A stretch of DNA of 64,000 nucleotides, from positions 1 to 64,000 of the forward strand of contig NZ_AMZN01000040.1 in the NCBI RefSeq assembly GCF_000331535.1, in the 5' to 3' direction. The notes under the pieces are model-generated. The model was not told where the DNA came from. It did no database searches and worked only from the letters and a program-made list of their open reading frames with translations. The position numbers and the translations under genes were made by a program. Within the stretch, counting starts at the first letter, position 1. The number at the start of each line of letters is the position of its first letter. This document shows positions 53,496 to 62,716 of this stretch, piece by piece. Origin of the DNA: Fulvivirga imtechensis AK7 (lineage in GTDB: Bacteria; Bacteroidota; Bacteroidia; Cytophagales; Cyclobacteriaceae).

Positions 53496-53606
53496 TCAAT
53501 CACCTAAACCTATTGTTGCCTGGCCAGGGGTCGGGCAACATTTTAATGAATTTCTCTGGTTAGCCGTTCGGTTTGTCATGGGCCGGGCGGCTTCTTTTAT
53601 TAGTAG
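53496..53606. other. Spacer after aceA
   Basis: A short GC hairpin (GGCCGGGCGGCTTCTTTTATT-type, near 53580-53600) with a following T-run may terminate aceBA. The rest is unremarkable; the repeat element begins at 53607. Confidence 0.35.
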
Positions 53607-53772
53607 CTAGTGTTAAGTTAAGCATACTTTAGCCATACCAAGCTTTGTTCTTTTTGTCCCATGCTGCCTTAAAAAATACTTACGTAGCTATGGCTATGCT
53701 CATATTTTTTGCGTTGCCTGGAACAAAAATAACTGCAACTTATACGGCACAGTACACTTAACTCAACACTAG
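53607..53772. repeat. Long palindromic element between aceA and acs
   Basis: The outer arms CTAGTGTTAAGTTAAG (53607-53622) and CTTAACTCAACACTAG (53757-53772) are inverted with one mismatch in 16. A weaker inner pairing joins the TTGTTCTTTTTGTCC region with GGAACAAAAATAAC, and the centre carries TACGTAGCTATGGCTATGC. The size (166 bp) and hairpin form suggest a MITE-like or REP-like element. Confidence 0.75.
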
Positions 53773-53851
53773 TCTTGAGTCCTTAGTCTTGAGTTACATT
53801 ATCCTTAGCCCCAATATCAAAACTACTCATGACTAAGGACTAAAAACTACT
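53771..53851. repeat. Heptamer repeat, site 4, in inverted pair (possible terminator)
   Basis: On the plus strand 53771-53794 has units AGTCTTG, AGTCCTT, AGTCTTG and AGT. On the minus strand 53825-53851 has AGT, AGTTTTT, AGTCCTT, AGTCATG and AGT. The two blocks pair over 17 bases with one mismatch (53778-53794 with 53825-53841). The minus-strand block directly abuts the acs stop codon, so the hairpin could terminate both converging operons. Confidence 0.75.
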
Positions 53852-55759
53852 CTACGCATTCACCTTACCCGCTCCCTGAATGATCTCCTCCACCACATCA
53901 GGGTTTAACAATGTAGAGGTATCACCCATATTGGAAGTGTCTCCCGTGGCTACTTTCCTTAATATCCTCCTCATAATCTTTCCTGACCGGGTCTTAGGCA
54001 ATCCCGGCACGATTTGAATACGATCGGGCTTGGCAATAGGGCCGATGATCTTATTCACCGTTTCGCGTATCTCATTCTTCAGGTTTTCTTCCGAGCGACC
54101 TTCCATATCGCAGATCACAAAGGCATAGATGCCCTGACCTTTAATTTCATGAGGAAAGCCTACAACAGCAGATTCCACTACTTTAGGATGCTCGTTGATA
54201 GCATTTTCTACTTCTGCAGTGCCCATTCTATGACCTGAAACATTGATCACGTCATCCACACGGCCAAGAATTCTGTAATAGCCATCTTCATCTCTCTTCA
54301 CGCCATCACCGGTAAAATAGTAGCCCTTGAAGCTGGAGAAATAAGTTTGACGGCAACGCTCATGGTCTCCATAGGTGGTCCTCAGAATAGCCGGCCACGG
54401 AAATTTAATACAGAGGTTACCCTCTACACTATTGCCTTTCAGCTCATTACCGTCATTATCGAGAATAGCCAACTGTATACCTGGCAGCGGCAGTGTGGCA
54501 TATGATGGCTTTGTGGGTGTCACTCCCGGGATAGGAGATACCATAATACCACCTGTCTCCGTTTGCCACCATGTATCTACAATAGGGCACCTGCCTTTAC
54601 CCACATGGTCGTGATACCAATGCCATGCCTCCTCGTTGATAGGCTCTCCTACAGAGCCTATCACTCTCAGTGAATCCAGCTTGTAAGGTTCCAACGGTTC
54701 GGTGCCAAACACCTGCAGCGCCCTGATGGCTGTTGGCGCTGTATAAAACTGATTAACTTTATGCTTATCACAAATCGCCCAAAATCGCCCCGGGTTAGGG
54801 TATGTAGGCACACCTTCAAACATCAGTGTGGTTGCGCCTGCGAGCAGGGGGCCGTAGACGATATAGGAATGCCCCGTAATCCAGCCGATATCAGCAGTAC
54901 ACCAATAGACATCCCCATTGTTGTATTGAAATACGTTTTGGAAGGTGTACATGGTATAAACCATATAGCCGCCACAAGTATGCACTACACCTTTCGGCTT
55001 ACCGGTCGACCCCGATGTATAGAGAATAAAAAGCATGTCTTCAGAATCCATTATTTCAGCTTTATTCTCTTTTGAAACCCCTTCTATAGCTTCATGCCAC
55101 CAGATATCCCGCCCCTCTTTCATAATTACATCCTGGCCGGTCCTCTTAAGCACGATTACTTTTTCTATCGAATTTGTTGCTTCCAGGGCTTCATCCACCA
55201 CAGCCTTCACAGGTATCATTTTCTCACCCCTGAAGTTACCGTCTGATGTCAGCACCATCTTAGCCTGGCAGTCTTCAATACGATCGGCAAGCGACTTTGC
55301 TGAAAAGCCGGCGAAAACCACTGAATGTACAGCGCCTATCCTGGCACATGCCAACATTGCCACTGCAGCTTCAGGCACCATAGGCATATATATGATCACC
55401 CTGTCACCCTTTTCCACCCCTTGGGCTTTCATGGTATTGGCAAACTGACATACCAGCTCGTAAAGCTCATAATAAGTTATTGTACGAGCCTGTTCATCAG
55501 GATCATTGGGTTCCCAAATGATGGCGGGTTTATCCCCAAGCAGAAACAGGTGTTTCTCCAGTATGTTTTCTGTAATATTGACTTTCCCATTGATAAACCA
55601 TTTCACATCCGGTTTTTCAAAGTTCCAGTCTACGACTTTGTCCCAGCGTTTATGCCAGTAGAAGGAATCCGCTATTTTTCCCCAGAAATTGTCCGGATCC
55701 TGAACACTTTTTTGGTATTCATGGATGTAGCCACTCAGTGTCTGAATTTTGTTACTCAT
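53852..55759 (-). CDS. acs: Acetyl-CoA synthetase
   Basis: A 635-residue AMP-forming ligase that activates acetate. The phosphate-binding loop LYTSGSTGKPKGVVHT is present, as are WWQTETGGIMVSPIPG and YFTGDGVKRDEDGYYRILGRVDDVINVSGHR. The acetylation-site lysine is in LPKTRSGKIMRR near the C-terminus. It faces aceBA across the repeat-rich 356-bp gap, and with them converts acetate to cell carbon. Regulation by the RamB-like protein is plausible but not shown here. Confidence 0.96.
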   Translation of the reverse strand: MSNKIQTLSGYIHEYQKSVQDPDNFWGKIADSFYWHKRWDKVVDWNFEKPDVKWFINGKVNITENILEKHLFLLGDKPAIIWEPNDPDEQARTITYYELYELVCQFANTMKAQGVEKGDRVIIYMPMVPEAAVAMLACARIGAVHSVVFAGFSAKSLADRIEDCQAKMVLTSDGNFRGEKMIPVKAVVDEALEATNSIEKVIVLKRTGQDVIMKEGRDIWWHEAIEGVSKENKAEIMDSEDMLFILYTSGSTGKPKGVVHTCGGYMVYTMYTFQNVFQYNNGDVYWCTADIGWITGHSYIVYGPLLAGATTLMFEGVPTYPNPGRFWAICDKHKVNQFYTAPTAIRALQVFGTEPLEPYKLDSLRVIGSVGEPINEEAWHWYHDHVGKGRCPIVDTWWQTETGGIMVSPIPGVTPTKPSYATLPLPGIQLAILDNDGNELKGNSVEGNLCIKFPWPAILRTTYGDHERCRQTYFSSFKGYYFTGDGVKRDEDGYYRILGRVDDVINVSGHRMGTAEVENAINEHPKVVESAVVGFPHEIKGQGIYAFVICDMEGRSEENLKNEIRETVNKIIGPIAKPDRIQIVPGLPKTRSGKIMRRILRKVATGDTSNMGDTSTLLNPDVVEEIIQGAGKVNA

Positions 55760-55875
55760 AGTTTAAATTAAGTTCGGGTTATAACTAGTACCTTCCTTGT
55801 CGCTATGTACTAAGTTGCAAAAAATGATTTTTTTAATGAAATAAGGGGGGTGTTTTTTAGTTGGAGGCAGAAATC

Positions 55876-56011
55876 AGAAGAGGCCATATCAAAAGCCTTC
55901 GCCTTGCGTCATCCTGAACTCGATTCAGGATACCGTTAGATATTGCGCATTTGAAGGGGATTCCAAATCAAGTTTGGAATGACGACCAGGGCTTTTGAGA
56001 TGGCCTCTTCT
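55876..56011. repeat. Composite palindromic repeat between acs and the ZIP gene
   Basis: The outer arms (55876-55897 and 55990-56011) are inverted copies of 22 bp with one mismatch; their core GAGGCCATCTCAAAAG is related to the terminator at 4842-4882. Inside are two shorter palindromes of the ATCCTGAA/TTCAGGAT and ATTCCAAA/TTTGGAAT type, framed by CGTCAT and ATGACG. The inner part resembles the widely spread CGTCATCCTGAAC-type intergenic repeat. It may also terminate the ZIP gene on the minus strand. Confidence 0.75.
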
Positions 56012-56027
56012 TTCTACCTACCGGCTC

Positions 56028-56771
56028 CTAAAAGAGATATTCCGCAGAGACTGCGATCAGTGCTCCAAGCACACCGACCCCCAGTTTTTTGGCATTGAAA
56101 TGATGATCTACACTGCTTTCAAAAACTATGGTAGTCGAAATGTGCAGAAAATTGCCACTCACTATAGCAAATAGTATGGTAAAGGCTTCATCTGATAGCA
56201 TGCTATGCTCCACATAATAGTCTCCGATGACCAGCCCCACCGGTGAAGCCAGAGAAAATAGCACCAGAAATAAAATCGCCTGCTTTCTGCTGGATAACTG
56301 GCAGATAAGTATGGACATCAATGCGAAGGCTGCCGGAGCTTTGTGCAAAACAATCCCAAGCAATAACGATTTTGACTCATGATGTTCGTGTATAGTACTT
56401 GGATGAGCCAAAAGTGAGCCTTCAAGGAAAGCATGGATTGACAATCCCACGAGCACCAAAACAGCAGAACTGACCTTATGGTGATGGCGCTGATCATGCT
56501 TATGCATATGACCATGCTCTACACCAGCAGTAAAATATTCAAGAATCTGCTGTAAAAAAAAGCCCGCAAGAATAAAAAGGCCAATTTGCGTAGGATCTGC
56601 TGCTCTCGAAAACAGCTCAGGCAGAATATGGATAATGGTAACTGCAAAAAGGTAGGCTCCTGCGAATACAAGTACCAGCTTATACCTGTTTTCCTTTACC
56701 TGAGGTAATAAAAGTGCTGCTAATCCGGCTAACAGAGCCGTCAAAAACAAAACAAAAAAATTAAAAATCAT
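56028..56771 (-). CDS. ZIP family metal transporter
   Basis: A 247-residue transporter with about eight membrane segments. A histidine-rich cytosolic loop lies near residues 82-95 (HGHMHKHDQRHHHK). The conserved metal-site helices read SIHAFLEGSLLAHP and LLGIVLHKAPAAFAL. ZIP proteins bring zinc or other divalent metals into the cytoplasm; the exact metal is not predictable. It is a single gene. Confidence 0.9.
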   Translation of the reverse strand: MIFNFFVLFLTALLAGLAALLLPQVKENRYKLVLVFAGAYLFAVTIIHILPELFSRAADPTQIGLFILAGFFLQQILEYFTAGVEHGHMHKHDQRHHHKVSSAVLVLVGLSIHAFLEGSLLAHPSTIHEHHESKSLLLGIVLHKAPAAFALMSILICQLSSRKQAILFLVLFSLASPVGLVIGDYYVEHSMLSDEAFTILFAIVSGNFLHISTTIVFESSVDHHFNAKKLGVGVLGALIAVSAEYLF

Positions 56772-56836
56772 CCAGTAGCTTTGACATTCGAGGCAAATAT
56801 ATACAACACTGTTGCATTTAAGACTTTAATGGCGTA

Positions 56837-57574
56837 TTATTTTTGTACGATGAAGATCATTCGCTCTGAACTATCCTTTTGGTATGCGTTCAGGTGGTAG
56901 TCTCCAAATATCTCCACAAGCCTCAACCCTGCTTTGCGAAAGTAATCCAGAAATTCTATACGTCTAATGGCTTTTACCCTTTCCTGGTAATGATAATGAT
57001 GACCATTGTCTCTGAATTGAATGTCTTTTACAATATAGCCATCGCCACTCAGCTTTCTGTTGATCCTAAAATTGATCCCTTCTACCTGTTTATCTTCAGA
57101 GGGTACAAGATTATGTACTACAACATAAGGATTAAGAAAATCTATAACCAATTTCCCGCCTGGCTTCAAGGCCTCAGCCGCAGCGCAAATCGCCTTTTCA
57201 TTTTCCACCTCTGACTCAAAATACCCAAAGCTGGTGAACATGTTCAGTATGAAATCGAACTGCCCGCTTGCAAAGACTTCCCGCATGTCATGAATAAAAA
57301 AGTGTAACCTTTCATTTTCAAACGTCCCGGCATGGTCGATATTTTGCTCCGATAAATCTACACCTACTACATCGAAGCCTTTTCGATTCAGATAAATAGA
57401 ATGTCTCCCCTTTCCACAAGCCAGGTCCAGTACCTTGTGCATCTCAGTAATATGCAAATATTGCACAAGGTTATCGAGAAATTCTTTAGCCTCTTCATAA
57501 TCCCTGTGCTTATACAAAATGTGATAATAGGGCGAGTCAAACCACTCTCCAAACCATTCTAATTTCTCTTCCAT
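56837..57574 (-). CDS. Class I SAM-dependent methyltransferase
   Basis: A 245-residue enzyme with the SAM-binding motif VLDLACGKGRHSIYLNRKGFDVVGVDLS near residues 42-70, and FDFILNMFTSFGYF and LKPGGKLVIDFLN downstream. The substrate is not identifiable; the group includes small-molecule methyltransferases. Its ATG overlaps the apbE stop codon (TAATG), so it is translated with apbE. Confidence 0.9.
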   Translation of the reverse strand: MEEKLEWFGEWFDSPYYHILYKHRDYEEAKEFLDNLVQYLHITEMHKVLDLACGKGRHSIYLNRKGFDVVGVDLSEQNIDHAGTFENERLHFFIHDMREVFASGQFDFILNMFTSFGYFESEVENEKAICAAAEALKPGGKLVIDFLNPYVVVHNLVPSEDKQVEGINFRINRKLSGDGYIVKDIQFRDNGHHYHYQERVKAIRRIEFLDYFRKAGLRLVEIFGDYHLNAYQKDSSERMIFIVQK

Positions 57575-58605
57575 TACTTCACAGGGTTTATTTTATCCTT
57601 TATTCCCGCTGTTGCATAGGTTGTCAATTCTCCGTCTGCATCAGTGTAGATCAGGTAAGCATCAAGATTAGGATTTTCATTCAGCATTTCAATGGCTTTT
57701 TCGTGTCCCATCACCATAAAAGCTGTTGCCAGTCCATCAGCCGTCATACAATCTTCAGCAAACACAGTAGCGCTTAACAAGGGGTGAATGATCGGGTAGC
57801 CTGTAAATGGACTAATAGTATGCGAATATTTTACTCCATCTACGACATAGTAGTTAAAATAATTCCCAGAAGTGGCCATGGCACGGTCTTCAAGTGAAGC
57901 AATGGCAATGTAAAACTGGTTGATCTCATCGGAATCAGGGTGCAGAACACCAACACGCCAGGGCGCATTCAGTTGTATATTCTTACCTTTCGCTATCACT
58001 TCTCCTCCTATTTCAACGAAAAGATGCTCAACACCCTGCTCGGTAAGAAAATCTGCTACAACATCTACTCCATAGCCTTTGGCAGAGGCACTGAAATCAA
58101 GCTGTACACGCGGGTCTTCTTTCCAGGCCATTGATCCATCAAATTTTATTTTGTCGAAGCCGACAATTTGTCTGAGTGAATCGATATAACTACTGTCCTG
58201 CTTCATCCGCTTTTCTGGCCCAAAACCCCAGGCATTTACCAGTGGCATTACTGTTGGGTCGAATGCTCCTTTGGTTAACCCGTACAATTCACGACTATTC
58301 TGCAATACCGCGTAAAAAAAAGGAAGGCCAAACTGAAAAGCAGTATCTCTGTTAAACTGTGATATTTCCGATTCGGGGATATACGTACTCATAGATTGAT
58401 TAAAGATCCTGAGAAGTGAGTCAACCTGTGGTTTAAAATTCCGCGTATCTTTATCGAAATATTTCACATTATAAGTTATTGGGCCCATTGTTTTCCCTGT
58501 AAAGGCTACTAACGGCGTCTGTTTGGACTGCCGATACTTCCACACCAGAAAAACAGCCAGTATCAGAATAACAGAATAGATAATATTTTTATAGCGGAGG
58601 CTCAT
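57574..58605 (-). CDS. apbE: FAD:protein FMN transferase
   Basis: A 343-residue ApbE-type enzyme with one N-terminal membrane segment or signal anchor (about 8-24). It attaches FMN to threonines of flavoproteins such as Na+-NQR subunits on the periplasmic side. Family motifs: LDFSASAKGYGVDVVADFL, HLFVEIGGEVIAKG, ATSGNYFNYYVVDGVKYSHTISPFTGYPI. No nqr or rnf genes are adjacent. The methyltransferase gene follows, sharing one base. Confidence 0.93.
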   Translation of the reverse strand: MSLRYKNIIYSVILILAVFLVWKYRQSKQTPLVAFTGKTMGPITYNVKYFDKDTRNFKPQVDSLLRIFNQSMSTYIPESEISQFNRDTAFQFGLPFFYAVLQNSRELYGLTKGAFDPTVMPLVNAWGFGPEKRMKQDSSYIDSLRQIVGFDKIKFDGSMAWKEDPRVQLDFSASAKGYGVDVVADFLTEQGVEHLFVEIGGEVIAKGKNIQLNAPWRVGVLHPDSDEINQFYIAIASLEDRAMATSGNYFNYYVVDGVKYSHTISPFTGYPIIHPLLSATVFAEDCMTADGLATAFMVMGHEKAIEMLNENPNLDAYLIYTDADGELTTYATAGIKDKINPVK

Positions 58606-58722
58606 AATCCAAAATTTGGCGCTAAATTAATGAAATTGCCTAGCGTAATGCTTAATTTAGAGTCATTAATTGCGGATAATATTTTAAATTCACGGGTCAA
58701 TTTGACTTATCGAAAGTAATAT

Positions 58723-59751
58723 ATGCGAGAAGATTATTTAAGGGGAGAGGGAGACAGTTTAAGCCCGGCGGAAAAAGAAATAGAAAAGGCCCTCAGGCCT
58801 CTGAGTTTCGGGGATTTCACGGGTCAGGGTAAAGTAGTAGAGAATATTAAGATCTTTGTAAGAGCAGCCCAAAAGAGAGGTGAATCGCTGGATCATGTAT
58901 TACTTCACGGCCCTCCCGGCTTAGGAAAAACCACTCTTTCTCATATAATAGCTAATGAACTACAAACTAATATCAAAGTTACCTCCGGCCCTATTCTGGA
59001 CAAACCCAGCGATCTGGCTGGCCTGCTTACCAACCTGGAGGATAATGATGTGCTCTTTATTGATGAGATCCACAGGCTAAACCCGGTAGTGGAGGAATAC
59101 CTCTATTCTGCTATGGAGGACTTCAAGATCGATATCATGCTTGATTCCGGTCCCAGTGCGCGGACTGTCCAGATATCACTGGCGCCCTTTACATTGATAG
59201 GCGCTACCACCAGAGCAGGTTTGCTAACCAGTCCGTTAAGAGCCCGCTTTGGTATCAATGCCAGATTGGAATATTATGATGCCGATCTGTTATGCACTAT
59301 CGTTCAACGGTCATGTGATATTCTTAAAGCGCCTGTCACTAAAGAGGCCGCCTATGAAATAGCCCGCAGAAGTCGCGGGACCCCGCGAATTGCCAACAAC
59401 CTGTTGCGAAGGACCCGTGACTTTGCTCAGATCAAAGGCGATGGTACCATTACGATGGACATTGCTCAGATGGCACTAAAAGCATTGGATGTTGATGAGC
59501 ATGGTCTTGATGAAATGGATAATCGCATTCTTTCTACCATTATTGAGAAGTTTAAAGGCGGGCCGGTAGGACTATCCACTATTGCCACAGCATGCGGTGA
59601 TGAAGCGGAAACCATTGAGGAGGTATATGAACCGTTTTTGATACAGGAGGGTTATATTAAAAGAACGTCAAGAGGCAGGGAAGCCACTGAACTGGCCTAT
59701 AAGCACCTTAAAATTGTGCCTCCGGGGCGCGCAAGGGGACTATTTGATTAA
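58723..59751 (+). CDS. ruvB: Holliday junction branch migration helicase RuvB
   Basis: A 342-residue AAA+ motor that drives branch migration with RuvA. Walker [10 protein letters not shown] has Lys69; Walker B is in [11 protein letters not shown]; sensor motifs [10 protein letters not shown] and the winged-helix C-terminus ([24 protein letters not shown]) are typical. The length is normal. It is 47 bp upstream of queG on the same strand. Confidence 0.97.
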   Translation: MREDYLRGEGDSLSPAEKEIEKALRPLSFGDFTGQGKVVENIKIFVRAAQKRGESLDHVLLHGPPGLGKTTLSHIIANELQTNIKVTSGPILDKPSDLAGLLTNLEDNDVLFIDEIHRLNPVVEEYLYSAMEDFKIDIMLDSGPSARTVQISLAPFTLIGATTRAGLLTSPLRARFGINARLEYYDADLLCTIVQRSCDILKAPVTKEAAYEIARRSRGTPRIANNLLRRTRDFAQIKGDGTITMDIAQMALKALDVDEHGLDEMDNRILSTIIEKFKGGPVGLSTIATACGDEAETIEEVYEPFLIQEGYIKRTSRGREATELAYKHLKIVPPGRARGLFD

Positions 59752-59798
59752 TTTGATCAAGGGCTTACTAAAGCTCCCCGAAACAATTGATCTGATAC

Positions 59799-60752
59799 AT
59801 GCATATTTCCCGAAATACAGCATTTATAAAATCAAAGGCCAAAGAGCTGGGCTTTATGTATTGTGGTATTTCCAAAGCTGAATTTCTTACCGAAGAAGCT
59901 CCAAAACTTGATGAGTGGTTAAAAAAAGGATTTCATGGAAAAATGAGCTACATGGAAAACCACTTTGATAAAAGACTAGACCCTACTGAACTGGTGCCCG
60001 GAGCGAAATCAGTGGTAACACTTCTGTACAACTATTTCCCCAAAGAAGATATTGCCGGTAACAACTCCTACAAAATAGCCAAGTATGCTTATGGCAAAGA
60101 TTACCACTTTGTCATCAAAGAGAAGCTCAAAGATTTCATGACGGCCATACACACTGAAATAGGGGAAGTGGGAGGAAGGGCATTTGTAGATTCAGCTCCC
60201 GTGATGGAGAGAGCGTGGGCTAAAAAATCCGGTGCAGGATGGATAGGAAAGAACAGCCTCTTACTTAACAAACAGAGCGGGAGCTTCTTTTTCCTGGCCG
60301 AGCTGATCATTGATCTGGAACTGGAGTATGACGGTCCGGTGAAGGATTATTGTGGGTCCTGTACCGCATGCATGGATCACTGCCCCACAGATGCAATTCC
60401 TGAGCCTTATGTAGTGGATGGCAGCAGATGTATCTCCTATCTCACCATTGAGTTAAAAGATGAAATCCCAAATAATTTTAAGGGTCAGTTCGAAAACTGG
60501 GCCTTTGGGTGCGACATATGCCAGGATGTATGCCCGTGGAACAGATTCTCAAAGCCGCACAATGAGCCCGCCTTTGATCCTCACGAACAACTCAAATCGA
60601 TGAACAAAAATGATTGGCAGGAAATGACCTATGAAGTATTCAATGAGATCTTCAGAAAGTCCGCGGTAAAAAGGACAAAGTATGAGGGGCTCATGAGAAA
60701 CATTAAATTTATTAGAGAGAATCCAGTAGCGACCAATTCTAATAATGAGTGA
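59799..60752 (+). CDS. queG: Epoxyqueuosine reductase
   Basis: A 317-residue cobalamin-dependent enzyme that converts epoxyqueuosine to queuosine in tRNA anticodons. Two ferredoxin-like cysteine clusters are present: [15 protein letters not shown] and [11 protein letters not shown]. The N-terminal domain has the family stretch [23 protein letters not shown]. The length is somewhat short compared with Gammaproteobacterial QueG, as is usual here. Confidence 0.95.
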   Translation: MHISRNTAFIKSKAKELGFMYCGISKAEFLTEEAPKLDEWLKKGFHGKMSYMENHFDKRLDPTELVPGAKSVVTLLYNYFPKEDIAGNNSYKIAKYAYGKDYHFVIKEKLKDFMTAIHTEIGEVGGRAFVDSAPVMERAWAKKSGAGWIGKNSLLLNKQSGSFFFLAELIIDLELEYDGPVKDYCGSCTACMDHCPTDAIPEPYVVDGSRCISYLTIELKDEIPNNFKGQFENWAFGCDICQDVCPWNRFSKPHNEPAFDPHEQLKSMNKNDWQEMTYEVFNEIFRKSAVKRTKYEGLMRNIKFIRENPVATNSNNE

Positions 60753-60908
60753 AGGCGCTTGGGTAACAAGCAGTTGTCAAGATAGTGCAAAAAAGTAAGG
60801 CTTAGCTAGGGATGATCGGTTGTTGGTAATATCTGCTCCGGAAGACTACTCAAAAACGCAAAACCCCGCTGGGAACGGGGCTTTAATAAATTTTTTAATA
60901 ATTTAACA
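60753..60908. terminator. Bidirectional terminator after queG and the small ORF
   Basis: CCCCG at 60864-60868 pairs with CGGGG at 60876-60880 (AACCCCGC/GGGGCTT stem, loop TGGGAA or so). On the plus strand a T-rich tract follows; on the minus strand TTTTGCGTTTTT follows. It therefore suits queG and the small minus-strand gene at 60909. The first 100 bp of the spacer hold nothing I can support. Confidence 0.75.
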
Positions 60909-61094
60909 TTAACTCATTACAAAACATCTTTGTAAAACCTTCTCATGTTGGTCATGAAATTGGGCGTAGCACCAGTTCTTTAATTCTCGAACCTCGTCTG
61001 CTATCAACGTCTTGATAGCCTTTCTCAGCTCTTTCTCGAAGAGCTTCGGATCAAAACTTACTTTCGTAAGAATTGTCTTAACGTATTCTAACAT
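60909..61094 (-). CDS. Small conserved-looking protein of unknown function
   Basis: A 61-residue, mostly helical, Lys/Glu-rich protein (MLEYVKTILTKVSFDPKLF, then ELRKAIKTLIADEVRELKNW). It has an ATG start and its stop is 28 bp from a terminator stem. From memory it resembles short hypothetical proteins found in Cytophagales, but I could not check this. No domain or membrane segment is visible. A gene rather than chance is likely because the terminator and amphipathic pattern agree. Confidence 0.65.
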   Translation of the reverse strand: MLEYVKTILTKVSFDPKLFEKELRKAIKTLIADEVRELKNWCYAQFHDQHEKVLQRCFVMS

Positions 61095-61192
61095 AAGCAG
61101 TTAAAAGTTTTTTAAATTTCGCGCTTTTTATGTTTATCACATTCTTACACCTTTAATATACAAATAAGTTCCTTCATTTTAAAAGATTGACA

Positions 61193-61200
61193 TAAATTTG
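61193..61200 (+). promoter_or_regulatory. Candidate -7 box of batD
   Basis: TAAATTTG matches TAnnTTTG exactly. Transcription would start near 61207, leaving either 16 nt (TTG at 61223) or 28 nt (ATG at 61235) of leader. Confidence 0.45.
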
Positions 61201-61234
61201 TACGTTAAAGAGAGGATAAGGTTTGACAAAAGCT

Positions 61235-62695
61235 ATGGGTTTGATATACAGAAGATTAAGAATTTTATTGTTGATCCTGGTTTCGACTTTTGGAGTAAAG
61301 CTGGCCTATGCACAGGAAATTAGTATCGCCTTAGGGCCGAATGAAATAGGTGAAAACCAGGTCTGGACCATAACCATTACCGCTTCTAATGAGCGGCTGA
61401 AAAACTATGGTGATTTTCCTGAAATAGACGGTTTTCAGATGCGAGGGACTTCCTCCTCGTCCAGCACACAGATTATCAATGGGCAGATATCTTCGTCACA
61501 AAGTGTGACTATGTCGTATATCCCCACCAGGCAGGGTACCTTTACCCTTAAGCCTTTCGAAATAGAGGTAAACGATAAAACCCTGAGCTCACCAGGCAAA
61601 ACAATTAAGGTTGGCCCTCCGGTTCAACGCCAGCAGAGAGATCCCTTCAAGAGCTTTTTTGACAATGACCCTGCTGATAATTTCTTTGGTCGTAACAAAG
61701 ACACCGAATTTATTGATATCGAAGAAGATGCTTTTCTGGCTGTAACCACTGATAAAAAGGAAGTATATGTGGGGGAGGGCATTACAACCACACTATCATT
61801 TTATGTATCAGATAACAACCGGGCGCCACTACAATTTCATAACCTGGGAAAACAACTGTCAGATATCCTGAAAGACATACGTCCTGAAAACGCCTGGGAA
61901 GAAAACTTCAACATTGAAAACATCAACGGAGAGCCCATCAACATCAATGGTGAACGGTATACACAATACAAGATCTATCAGGCAGTATTTTACCCCTTAA
62001 ACAGTGAGAACATTACTTTTCCGTCTGTAGGACTGGAGATGATCAAATATAAGGTAGCAAAAAATCCTTCGTTTTTTGGACAGAATAGAAAAGAGGATTT
62101 CAAAAAATTCTATAGCAAAGCAAAAACGGTAAAGGTTAAACCTCTGCCTCCACACCCGCTCAAAGACCTGGTAGCTGTCGGAGACTACCGCCTGGATGAA
62201 AGGATTAATACCACCTATCTTGAAACAGGACAGAGTTTTACCTATGAATTTAACATCTATGGCGAAGGGAATATTTCTTCCGTAAGCAAGCCTCAGGTAG
62301 ACGGGGGTGAGGAATTTGATTTTTATGCTCCCAACGTCAAACAGAACATCAACCGCAAGAATAACTTTGTAACAGGATCAAAATCCTTCAGCTATTTTGG
62401 TATCCCGAAAGAGCCGGGTCGATACGAATTTAAGGACTATTTTCAATGGATATTTTTCAACCCTAAAACTGCGCGCTATGATACGCTGATGTCCAAAGAA
62501 ATAGTAGAAGTAAGCGGAGAAAGCCGAAAGAATGTTGCCATACAATCAAATGACCTGGGTTCCTTTTACGACAGGATATCGTACGAAGACAACAAATTAC
62601 GCAAAACGGATAGTTTTGAATGGATCAAAATCTTTGCCAACATCTTAATTTTGGCTATGTTAGCAACGACTGCGGTCATTATTTTCAAGAAGTAA
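61235..62695 (+). CDS. BatD-family protein (oxygen tolerance)
   Basis: A 486-residue exported protein with a signal peptide (ending LAYAQ), three immunoglobulin-like beta-sandwich regions and one C-terminal membrane anchor (about residues 462-480). The opening ISIALGPNEIGENQVWTITITASNERLKNYGDFPEIDGF is typical of BatD, which belongs to the Bat aerotolerance group near MoxR/BatA genes in other Bacteroidota. Those partners are not adjacent here. I used the ATG at 61235; a TTG at 61223 adds four residues. Confidence 0.85.
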   Translation: MGLIYRRLRILLLILVSTFGVKLAYAQEISIALGPNEIGENQVWTITITASNERLKNYGDFPEIDGFQMRGTSSSSSTQIINGQISSSQSVTMSYIPTRQGTFTLKPFEIEVNDKTLSSPGKTIKVGPPVQRQQRDPFKSFFDNDPADNFFGRNKDTEFIDIEEDAFLAVTTDKKEVYVGEGITTTLSFYVSDNNRAPLQFHNLGKQLSDILKDIRPENAWEENFNIENINGEPININGERYTQYKIYQAVFYPLNSENITFPSVGLEMIKYKVAKNPSFFGQNRKEDFKKFYSKAKTVKVKPLPPHPLKDLVAVGDYRLDERINTTYLETGQSFTYEFNIYGEGNISSVSKPQVDGGEEFDFYAPNVKQNINRKNNFVTGSKSFSYFGIPKEPGRYEFKDYFQWIFFNPKTARYDTLMSKEIVEVSGESRKNVAIQSNDLGSFYDRISYEDNKLRKTDSFEWIKIFANILILAMLATTAVIIFKK

Positions 62696-62716
62696 CCTAC
62701 CATCATATAAAATACA

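Noticed and set aside
53607-53851. CRISPR array
   Set aside because: Repeats are inverted or 7 bp long, with no regularly spaced unique spacers and no cas genes in the window.
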